From an uncultured Lachnospiraceae bacterium (GTDB lineage: Bacteria; Bacillota; Clostridia; Lachnospirales; Lachnospiraceae): a DNA stretch of 64,000 nt. The notes under the pieces are model-generated. The model ran no database searches. It was not told the DNA's origin and was given only the letters and a program-made list of their open reading frames with translations. The position numbers and the translations under genes were made by a program. This document shows positions 16,861-24,977 of this stretch, one piece after another; the stretch's first letter is position 1; each line of letters starts with the position of its first letter. Where the stretch lies: positions 1-64,000 of the forward strand of contig CANQTG010000001.1 of assembly GCA_947626715.1 (NCBI GenBank), in the 5' to 3' direction.

Positions 16861-18360
16861 TCAAAATCCGAAATAAGCAAAATTCCTCACATCATAGGCC
16901 GGCCCGTAGGCTCCCAGCACGATACAGGAAAGGATCAGCATAAGCAGAAATCCCCAGCGGAACCAGATACACTGTCTCCCCAGCCAACCGTCGATCCGCT
17001 CTCCCGTCCTGTACTTTATCCCGTCCATCACAAAGAACAGGATCAGCCCGGCAAGGGCCGCTTTCCAGCACTTTTCGCTGACTCCCATCGTATAGAGGCT
17101 CCCGTCGAACAGCACCCACGGATCCCATTTGCACAGGATCCGCCTTAAATACCCCGCCGCATCTTTCAGCGTCGCGGATTTAAAAAAGACAAATGCAATG
17201 ATGTTTAGGAGCCATGTCTTTACGATCCGCATTCCCCGATAGGCAAAGGACTGCGTCCGGGTATGCAGCCTGCGATTTACGGCATCGACGATCGGTTCTA
17301 AGCGCCGTTCCGCGACCTGATACAGCCCGTGAAGAGCGCCCCATACCACGAAATTCCAGCTCGCGCCATGCCACAGGCCGCTGATGAGAAAGGTAAGCAG
17401 CAGATTGATATCCTTGCGGAGCTCTCCCTTGCGGTTCCCGCCCAGCGGGATATAGACATAATCCCGCAGCCATGTGCTCAGGGACACATGCCAGCGGCTC
17501 CAATACTCCCGCAGGCTGTGGGCAAAATACGGCGCGTTGTAATTATCCTGCAGGGTAAAGCCCAGTATCCCGGCCGCTCCCTGCGCTATGCTCATATAGC
17601 CGTTGCAGTCCGCATACAGCTGAAAAAAGAATACGGTAACTCCCAGCGCCAGCTCGACAGAGCCATACTGCCTGTAATGTCCAAAGACTTCATCGCTGAA
17701 TATCGCAAGCCGGTCGGCGATCACCAGTTTCTGAAAATATCCCCAGACCATCAGCGTAAGCCCCCCGCTGATCCGTTCCCAGTTCCATAGCTTCCAGCTG
17801 CGGCAGGCGCGGATCTGAAGCAGGAAGGCATCCGCCCGCTCAATTGGGCCGGACATCAGCTTAGGGAAAAAGGAAGTATACAGCGTAAAATCCAAAAGAT
17901 TTCTCTCCGCCGATATCTTCCCCCGATACACGTCCGCAAGATACGAGATCATCTGAAGGATATAATACGAGATCCCGATCGGCAGGATCAGGGAAACGGG
18001 AGCCTTTACGCCGCCCGCGCCGAATATCCGCAGGATCCGGTTCCCGTTTTCGATCAAAAATCCCAGATATTTGCAGGCCGTCAGGATCCCCAGCAAAGCC
18101 AGCACGCTGACGAACATTCCGATCCGCCGCGCTTTCTCCTTTGGTGCGCCCCGCCTGTGCAGCCGCTCCAAAAAAAGGCCCGCCGCGTAGGAAAGCAGCG
18201 TGCTGACAAGCAGGATCAGCAGATACTTATCGTCAAAATGCAGCACAAAAAGCAGGCTGACCAGTAAAAGCCAGCCTCTTCTCCACCTGCCCGGTATCAG
18301 GAAATAGCATACGAGCACGACAGGCAGAAACACAAAAAACTGATATGAAGTAAACGACAT
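16861..18360 (-). CDS. MBOAT-family O-acyltransferase
   Basis: LREYWSRWHVSLSTWLRDYVYIPLGGNRKGELRKDINLLLTFLISGLWHGASWNFVVWGALHG. Confidence 0.95.
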   Translation of the reverse strand: MSFTSYQFFVFLPVVLVCYFLIPGRWRRGWLLLVSLLFVLHFDDKYLLILLVSTLLSYAAGLFLERLHRRGAPKEKARRIGMFVSVLALLGILTACKYLGFLIENGNRILRIFGAGGVKAPVSLILPIGISYYILQMISYLADVYRGKISAERNLLDFTLYTSFFPKLMSGPIERADAFLLQIRACRSWKLWNWERISGGLTLMVWGYFQKLVIADRLAIFSDEVFGHYRQYGSVELALGVTVFFFQLYADCNGYMSIAQGAAGILGFTLQDNYNAPYFAHSLREYWSRWHVSLSTWLRDYVYIPLGGNRKGELRKDINLLLTFLISGLWHGASWNFVVWGALHGLYQVAERRLEPIVDAVNRRLHTRTQSFAYRGMRIVKTWLLNIIAFVFFKSATLKDAAGYLRRILCKWDPWVLFDGSLYTMGVSEKCWKAALAGLILFFVMDGIKYRTGERIDGWLGRQCIWFRWGFLLMLILSCIVLGAYGPAYDVRNFAYFGF

Positions 18361-18362
18361 TC

Positions 18363-20186
18363 CTATTCTCCTTTTCTGACCGTGAGCGGGACCGTTCCCA
18401 GTTCCTCATACCAATAGCGTTCCCCGTTGCGAAGCTGCAGCCTAACCTCCGTATCGCCCTTCCAGTCAAACTGCAGCGGCATATCAAAATAAGCGCCGGG
18501 CGCTAAATTGCCCCAGAGATTGGTGCCGATATCCTCACGCTCCCTGCAGGCGATCCGGATCTCATCATATTGGGAATTTAAATACGCCGTCCCGGTATTC
18601 CATATCCTGAGCGTAACATAGCAGGTATCCCCCTCCTCCTCCTGCGAGAGCAGCTCATACGCCGCCCTTCCTTTCCGATCCGCGGGGGATTTCGCATAAT
18701 AGTACAGCGGCGTTTCATAATTTTCCGTCACGATCTCCAGACTGCCCCTTTCTGCGGCCGCATCCAGCAGCGGGTCAATCCGCTCCGCCGGCGCGTGAGA
18801 AGCTAAAATATAGCAGCGGTCCTGACTCAGCACCTTTTCAATATCGCCCTGTGCCTTCTCCTTATCCAGCGTCTCCGTGCCCCAGATAATATTTTCTTCC
18901 TTCGTCTCCCCGATACGATCCGTCTCATAGCCGATCTTATATTTCGTGACGGGGATACTCTGATAGTAAACATAGACCTTTTCACCGGGCTCAAGATTTT
19001 CCCGAAGCCAGTCGATCGAAAAATTGGCCTCTTCCCCTTTCCAGTATACGTTTTCGCTGTGACGGTATACCAATATGCCGTTATTGGTCAAAAGCAGGGC
19101 GGCGGACAAAAAGAGCGCCGCAAGCTGCGCCTTAGCGCCGCCCGCCGTCATTCTGTCGAGCGCATAAAACGCCAGTATGGCAAAGAGCGGATACGAAAAG
19201 CACCAGAGCCTGTCCGCCACGGGAAACATATGGATCCATGAAGCAAACAGGGCGATCAGAAAGCCCAGCAGGATAACCGCGCAGTAGCGGTTCCTTTCCC
19301 AAAACAGCCCGATCAGAAAGGCCGCCGCGACCAAAGCGGCGATAAAGAGCCGCGCCTCCCGAAAGGTGATGAAGATCTCGTAAAGCATCGCCTGCGCCAG
19401 CTTCAGATCCGCAATACTGCGGGGAATGAGCGGGAAATCCGCATTTCCCCAATAGCTCTGCATAGCGCCGCTCCCGGCCGTCTCCCTCAGCCAGTAAAAA
19501 TAATAGACCGCAAAGCTCAGCCCCACGCCGATACCCGCAAGGACGCTCCTCTGCGCGCGCTTTCGATCCCTGCCCGCGATACCGCATAGAAACTCATATA
19601 AGAGCGCACCGCCGATAAAGAAACAGGCCGGATTGGCGCCCCATAAAAAGACCATAAACGAAAGCGCCATTTTCCGCCAGCTCATCCCTTTTTCCCGATA
19701 GCGATAGTAAACCGCCAGCACCAGCAGCACCCAGACGCACTCCGATACATACTGCTTGAACACGTTGGAATACTGCAGCATAAAATTCATATTCGCCAGA
19801 AAGGCCGGCACCAAGATCGGATACCGGAGCCCGAACAGCCTCTTTGCAAGGACGGCGCTCAAAAACAGGGCCGCCGCAAAGGAAAGGATCGAAAAGCTGC
19901 GCAGGACAAACTCCGTATTGCCAAACAGCACCGTTAAAAGCTTTACCAGATACAGATACAGGACCGGCGCGCTCTGTTCCCATTCAAACACCCCGTCCGT
20001 TAAGGTCAGCAGCGACCGCTTGCTAAAGGAATAGGCCAGCATAGCCTCGTCAAACCAGAGCGAACGCCCTACGCAGTTCATAAAGATACTGACGCCAAGT
20101 CCCGCAAGGATAACCGCCAGACCAATCAGGTCCACGGTCTTTTTCATCATACTCTGACATTTCCAGTTGTGCAGTCGATCGCCCAT
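18363..20186 (-). CDS. GT39-like (GT-C) membrane glycosyltransferase with C-terminal extension
   Basis: GRSLWFDEAMLAYS...SAPVLYLYLVKLLTVLFGNTEFVLRSFSILS; strong paralogue of 22453-23994. Confidence 0.8.
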   Translation of the reverse strand: MGDRLHNWKCQSMMKKTVDLIGLAVILAGLGVSIFMNCVGRSLWFDEAMLAYSFSKRSLLTLTDGVFEWEQSAPVLYLYLVKLLTVLFGNTEFVLRSFSILSFAAALFLSAVLAKRLFGLRYPILVPAFLANMNFMLQYSNVFKQYVSECVWVLLVLAVYYRYREKGMSWRKMALSFMVFLWGANPACFFIGGALLYEFLCGIAGRDRKRAQRSVLAGIGVGLSFAVYYFYWLRETAGSGAMQSYWGNADFPLIPRSIADLKLAQAMLYEIFITFREARLFIAALVAAAFLIGLFWERNRYCAVILLGFLIALFASWIHMFPVADRLWCFSYPLFAILAFYALDRMTAGGAKAQLAALFLSAALLLTNNGILVYRHSENVYWKGEEANFSIDWLRENLEPGEKVYVYYQSIPVTKYKIGYETDRIGETKEENIIWGTETLDKEKAQGDIEKVLSQDRCYILASHAPAERIDPLLDAAAERGSLEIVTENYETPLYYYAKSPADRKGRAAYELLSQEEEGDTCYVTLRIWNTGTAYLNSQYDEIRIACREREDIGTNLWGNLAPGAYFDMPLQFDWKGDTEVRLQLRNGERYWYEELGTVPLTVRKGE

Positions 20187-20245
20187 ACCGCCGCCTAGCC
20201 CTCCCCGCCCTGCGCTTAACGTTTCGTTGCGGATTTCATTCTTTC

Positions 20246-20274
20246 AGTATAACAAATCAGGAAAATCATGTAAA
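20246..20274 (-). promoter_or_regulatory. Predicted sigma-A promoter for the minus-strand operon starting at 20186
   Basis: Reverse strand TTTACA-N17-TATACT, 60-90 nt upstream of the 18363-20186 start. Confidence 0.6.
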
Positions 20275-20359
20275 CTCTGTCGTTGTTTTATTTTATAAAG
20301 TATGGTAGCATGAAACTGACGATTTGGACATACTATTTGGCGAAAAGGTGAGCTTTCTT

Positions 20360-21538
20360 ATGAAAATCTGTTTTGTACTCCCGCATTTCTATCCGTATGT
20401 GGGCGGCGGGGAACGCATTTTCTACGATATGGCAAAGGGTCTGGCGCAGCGCGGCCATAAGATACGCGTCATCGCGCGCAATGTCGGGAAGGAATATCTC
20501 GGGCACAAAAAGGTCGAGGGTCTGGATGTCTGGTATCTCCCGTGGAAATCCATGTTCGGCCACCCGCTGATCCCGGCGGGGGATCTGGAAGAGCATATCG
20601 CTTGGTGCGACATCGTCCACGCTTCCATCTTCACCCCGGCCTTTCCTGCCAGCCGTCTGGCCCGCAAATATAAAAAGCCCTCCGTACTGACCGTGCATGA
20701 AGTCCGGGGCGCAAAATGGTTCTGGGCGGAGGACATCGTCCATGCCAGCGCCTTCTGGCTGTACGAGCAGTTCACCTGCCGCCAGCCCTTCGACGTATAC
20801 CACGCGGTATCGCAGGCGACAAAGCGGGATTATCTGAAGTACTGCGGCAGAAAGAACGTCGTCTGCGTCTACAATGCCGTCAACGAGATGGACACCTCCG
20901 TCGCGGAGAGGTCCTCCCTTAACCTGAGGGACTATTTCTCACTCGGGGAAAACGAGCGTATCTTTCTCTACTACGGCAGGCCCGGCCAGACGAAGGGCAT
21001 TTACGTCTATCAGGAGGCGATACGCCTGCTGCGGCAGCGAAACGTGGATCTCACCGATATACGCTTTTGTTTTATCCTCGGGGCGGAGCCGGTAAAGCTC
21101 AGGAAACGATTCCTAAATTCCATTCGGAAATACGGCTTGTCGGATACGGTGCTGGTGCGGGACTCCCTCCCCAGAGAGGATCTCTGCCGCTGTATCCTGC
21201 AGGCCGACTATGTCGTCGTGCCCTCCATTACCGAGGGCTTTGGCCTCAGCGCGCTGGAAGCCTGCCAGATGGGCAAAAAGGTCATTTCCAGCACCGGCGG
21301 CGCGCTGCCGGAGGTCGTGTACGGGGACTGTCTCTTTTTTGAGAACCGAAACAGCGGAGCGCTCGCGGACTGTCTCCAGAAGGTCATTCAAAAGAAAGAC
21401 GCCGCGTTTTCCCATGTGCCGGAACGCAGCTTCCCCTATGAAGCTATGGTCGACGGTATCGAAACCATTTATAAAAAATTATTAAGAAAGAAAAGGCAAA
21501 AAGATGAAACGCATAAACCTGCTCCTGCCCACCTATAA
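20360..21538 (+). CDS. GT4 family glycosyltransferase
   Basis: MKICFVLPHFYPYVGGGERIFYDMAKGLAQRGH...VPSITEGFGLSALEACQMGKKVIS; SD AAGGTGAG precedes the trimmed start. Confidence 0.92.
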   Translation: MKICFVLPHFYPYVGGGERIFYDMAKGLAQRGHKIRVIARNVGKEYLGHKKVEGLDVWYLPWKSMFGHPLIPAGDLEEHIAWCDIVHASIFTPAFPASRLARKYKKPSVLTVHEVRGAKWFWAEDIVHASAFWLYEQFTCRQPFDVYHAVSQATKRDYLKYCGRKNVVCVYNAVNEMDTSVAERSSLNLRDYFSLGENERIFLYYGRPGQTKGIYVYQEAIRLLRQRNVDLTDIRFCFILGAEPVKLRKRFLNSIRKYGLSDTVLVRDSLPREDLCRCILQADYVVVPSITEGFGLSALEACQMGKKVISSTGGALPEVVYGDCLFFENRNSGALADCLQKVIQKKDAAFSHVPERSFPYEAMVDGIETIYKKLLRKKRQKDETHKPAPAHL

Positions 21539-22451
21539 CGGCGAATCCTATCTGCCCGCTCTGTTAGACAGTCTCAAAAACCAGAGCTATCCCGCGCTCA
21601 GGATCTATGCGCGCGACGACGGCTCCCAAGATGGCACCGTTGCGATCCTGCGCCGCTTCCGTCAGACTCTGACAGGCGGCAAAGAGCTCGTCCTTGTCAA
21701 CGATATCGATCAGGACTGGAGCAATCAGGGGCCGCATCAGAATTTTCATCACATTCTGCGCAGCATGGAGCAGGCCGATTACTATTTCTTCTGCGACCAA
21801 GACGACGTATGGGATCCCCATAAAATAGAACGCGCCGTCTCCCTGATGGAGAAATGCCCCGCCGATGTCCCCCTCCTCTATACCCACAACTATTATGTCT
21901 GCGACGGCGAGCTGCGGATACAGCATACCCTGTCTAAGCAAAATAAATGTATCCGCCCAAAACAGATGGCGCGCATAGAACTGGCAAAGGTGATCATGAC
22001 AGGCACTTGGGCGGGCGTCGGTATGGCGCAGGGCTTTAACCATACGCTCAAAAAGCTGGCCTTCGATCGCGGCAGCGTCACCCCATCGATCGCGGTAGAC
22101 TGCTGGGTCTCATGGGTCGTGGCGGGAATGAACGGGATCCTGATCTACGACGCCAGACCTCTGGCGCGCTACCGCAGGCATCATACCACGTTCAGCGCAG
22201 GCGGCGCAGACGGACTTGCGCGCTATCTGGACTGGCAAAAGCACAAAGACCGGCACTGTCAGAACATTGTAAACGGGATCGCGGATTACCGCCGCCTTTA
22301 CCGGGATCTCGTATCTCCGAGCCGCGCGGCCTTTCTGGATCTGTATGCGGGCAAAAAAAGGATACGGAAGCTTTTCTATCCGCACAGGCTCCGTGACCGC
22401 CTTTTAGAAGAGATCGCATTCCGTATCCTGATCCTCATTGGAAAGATATGA
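21504..22451 (+). CDS. GT2 glycosyltransferase (rhamnosyltransferase-like)
   Basis: NLLLPTYNGESYLPALLDSLKNQSYPALRIYARDDGSQDGT...YYFFCDQDDVWDPHKIE. Confidence 0.9.
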   Translation: MKRINLLLPTYNGESYLPALLDSLKNQSYPALRIYARDDGSQDGTVAILRRFRQTLTGGKELVLVNDIDQDWSNQGPHQNFHHILRSMEQADYYFFCDQDDVWDPHKIERAVSLMEKCPADVPLLYTHNYYVCDGELRIQHTLSKQNKCIRPKQMARIELAKVIMTGTWAGVGMAQGFNHTLKKLAFDRGSVTPSIAVDCWVSWVVAGMNGILIYDARPLARYRRHHTTFSAGGADGLARYLDWQKHKDRHCQNIVNGIADYRRLYRDLVSPSRAAFLDLYAGKKRIRKLFYPHRLRDRLLEEIAFRILILIGKI

Positions 22452-22452
22452 G

Positions 22453-23994
22453 TTATCTGCAGAAATAATACAGCCTTGTCCCGTAGACGTCCAGCACCGT
22501 TTCCAAAGAGCCGTATCCCTCCAGCTCCTCTAACAGAGGATCCAGCGTCTCGCTGTCCGCTTGGGAGGTCAGGATATAGCACTTATCCTCCGGCGCGATC
22601 AGGTTAAGGTCGTCTTTGGCAAGCACGCTGGTCGCCCAGATGATATTATCCTCCGGCACATTCCCGATCCGGTTCACGCCGTATCCGATCTTATAGCTCA
22701 CGGCGGGAATGCTGTTATAAAAGACATAGACCTTCTCATCGGCCTGAATATGCTCCTGCACATAGGCGATCAGAGGGTTCGTTTCATTCCCCGCCCAATA
22801 TACCTCGTCTTTCTCCCGATAGGTCTTGATCCCGCTGTTCGTCAGCACTAGCACCAGCAGGATGAGCACCGCAAAGATCTCTCCCCTGCGCGTCCCTTCC
22901 TTGATCAGCATCAGATCCGCGAAATAAAAGGCCAGTATCGCAAAGAGAGGGAACGAAAACGCCCATAGCCGGTCCCGCACAGGGAATCTGTAAAGAGACG
23001 ACGCAAACAGCGCTAGGAAAAAGCCGATCGCCAGCACGATACCATACCAATTCTTCTTTACGATCCCTACTATCAGCCCCCCCAATACCATAGCAAGCAG
23101 CAAAAAACGCAGCTCCTTATGGCACGCGCCGAACAGCGTGCGGATCAGCTTCCAGCCGACCGCCCACTCGTCCCGGTTAAGGGAAAACAGCGGGAATCTG
23201 TCATTGATCCAGTATTTCTGCATAAAATCATCCGTCGCCGCGGCCCGCAGCCAATAAAAATAATAAAAGAGGAAGCTCGCGCCGATCCCGCAGCCGCCAA
23301 TCACGCTATGCCATAGCTTTTCCTTATTTTTCTCAAAAATGCCCGCCGCAAATTCACAGCTCAGGATCCCGCCGATAAAAAAGCAGACCGGATTGGCGGC
23401 CCATATCAATATCATGTAAGAAACTATCATCAGATACCAGCTTATCTTTTTCTCCCGGTACCAAGCATAGATCAGCAATACCAGCAATACCCACACGCAT
23501 TCCGAAACGTAAGGCTTAAAGACATTGGAATAGCGCAGCAGAAAATTGGTATTCGCCACGAACGCGGCGCATAAGAGCGGATACTTACAGCCAAACAGCT
23601 TTTTGGACACATACCCGCTCAAAAAAATGGTCAGGATATAACAGAATACGGAAAACAGACGCAAGACCCATTCGGAATCCCCAAGCAGCGTCATCAGCAG
23701 CTTGACGATATACAGATAAATGACCGGCGCGCTCTGCACATAATCAAGCGGACTGGCAGTGAGCTGCAAAAAAGACCGGTTCTCCAAAGAGGATACCAGA
23801 TACGCCTCGTCCAGCCAAAGCGAACGGCCTACCCCGTTCATATAGATACTGACGCCGATCCCTAAGACAATGATCGCAAGACTCCCCGCGTCTAACAGCA
23901 GCTTCCATTTATTTTCTTTTTTCCAACCTTCAATCCAAGATCTTAACATAAACCGGTTTCCTATTTCTCTTTTATTATGATATAATATGAGCAC
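22453..23994 (-). CDS. GT39-like (GT-C) membrane glycosyltransferase
   Basis: GVGRSLWLDEAYLVSSLENRSFLQL...QSAPVIYLYIVKLLMTLLGDSEWVLRLFSV; paralogue of 18363-20186. Confidence 0.8.
   Translation of the reverse strand: MLILYHNKREIGNRFMLRSWIEGWKKENKWKLLLDAGSLAIIVLGIGVSIYMNGVGRSLWLDEAYLVSSLENRSFLQLTASPLDYVQSAPVIYLYIVKLLMTLLGDSEWVLRLFSVFCYILTIFLSGYVSKKLFGCKYPLLCAAFVANTNFLLRYSNVFKPYVSECVWVLLVLLIYAWYREKKISWYLMIVSYMILIWAANPVCFFIGGILSCEFAAGIFEKNKEKLWHSVIGGCGIGASFLFYYFYWLRAAATDDFMQKYWINDRFPLFSLNRDEWAVGWKLIRTLFGACHKELRFLLLAMVLGGLIVGIVKKNWYGIVLAIGFFLALFASSLYRFPVRDRLWAFSFPLFAILAFYFADLMLIKEGTRRGEIFAVLILLVLVLTNSGIKTYREKDEVYWAGNETNPLIAYVQEHIQADEKVYVFYNSIPAVSYKIGYGVNRIGNVPEDNIIWATSVLAKDDLNLIAPEDKCYILTSQADSETLDPLLEELEGYGSLETVLDVYGTRLYYFCR
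23077..23083 (-). repeat. G7 homopolymer (coding strand) in 22453-23994, in frame
   Basis: tatcagCCCCCCCaatacc; codons TTG GGG GGG CTG. Confidence 0.9.
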
Positions 23995-24068
23995 TTAGCG
24001 AGGTATTTTCGAGCTTAGTGCGAATAGATACCTGACTTCTTAATGAGGTCTTTTCGAATTTAGAAGTC
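23991..24068. repeat. Two tandem hairpins with related loop and divergent but self-complementary arms
   Basis: GCACTTAGCGAGGTATTTTCGAGCTTAGTGC (23991-24021) and GACTTCTTAATGAGGTCTTTTCGAATTTAGAAGTC (24034-24068); shared GAGGTnTTTTCGA core. Confidence 0.75.
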
Positions 24069-24270
24069 ATGGTATAATGAACTCCAGAATCCGTCTGCTT
24101 CGCAGCTGCCGCGCAAGCAATGAGCAGTGTGAGAACAGAGAACGGCGAAATCCCTGCTTGCAGGCGATTTTGCCGGGCGCTGTTTTCATAGGGCGAAGCC
24201 CGTAAACGAGAAAATCGAAGATTTTCGAGTGCGCGCTGCGAAATCATGATACCGTTGCCTGACCTCTTAA
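24069..24270. other. Palindrome-rich non-coding region continuing the tandem hairpins
   Basis: CCTGCTTGCAGG (24153-24164), GGGCGAAGCCC (24191-24201), GAAAATCGAAGATTTTC (24210-24226); no convincing ORF. Confidence 0.55.
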
Positions 24271-24332
24271 CACTGCTATGATAACTTACAACCACAGGAA
24301 ATGTCAATTTTTTTCCGCCGCCGGGAGAGACT

Positions 24333-24977
24333 ATGTTTAAGGAAGCCTTTGTCATTCTCATCATTCTTTTTCTCTTTTACCTGCTGTGCAGGGCGCTGCT
24401 GAAAAGAAACCGGCGCGCCGCGGCCATTCTGGCCCTTACGGCTCTCGCCGTATCCTGCCTTGCCAATATCGTTTACAACGCCCGAGTCATGTTCCCTGAT
24501 TTTTATCTCGATACCGTAGGCGGCCGTTTCCGCTACGGCACATTTTCCGGCAATCTCTTAGCGTGGTCGGACGGATTTATGTTTCAGGATGAGATCCTTT
24601 TCCCGATCCTCCGCGGCCGCAGCGTATCGTTAGATGATACCGCCGCTTTCTACGAAAAGTTTTTTACGCTCTATTCCGATTCCTGCACATCGGTCGCGAT
24701 CGGGAAAGAAGCGCGGGACAGTCTCCTTGCGCACAAGGGCGATTTTGATTTTCATCACGAGTTCAGCTGTATCGGGATCATGGACTATGTCACAGACAAA
24801 ATCCCGGCGGAGCTCGCCTATGACTTTGAACGGGAACGCTACCCCGACGTCTATATCAACACGGCTTCTCTGAAAGCCCAGCCCCGCCTGACGGTCATGA
24901 TGGACAGCGATTATACGCTCTATGTCATGGGGGAATCCTACTATGAAGAGATCACGGGAGGTACGGACAATGCATAA
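24333..24977 (+). CDS. Membrane-anchored protein of unknown function
   Basis: Two N-terminal TM segments, then a soluble domain (FMFQDEILFPILRGRSVSLDDTAAFYEKFFTLYSDS...); overlaps the next CDS by 8 nt. Confidence 0.6.
   Translation: MFKEAFVILIILFLFYLLCRALLKRNRRAAAILALTALAVSCLANIVYNARVMFPDFYLDTVGGRFRYGTFSGNLLAWSDGFMFQDEILFPILRGRSVSLDDTAAFYEKFFTLYSDSCTSVAIGKEARDSLLAHKGDFDFHHEFSCIGIMDYVTDKIPAELAYDFERERYPDVYINTASLKAQPRLTVMMDSDYTLYVMGESYYEEITGGTDNA

Noticed and set aside
23975-24364. 129-aa minus-strand ORF across the hairpin region
   Set aside because: Low-complexity composition, no motifs, covers palindromes; better explained as non-coding.
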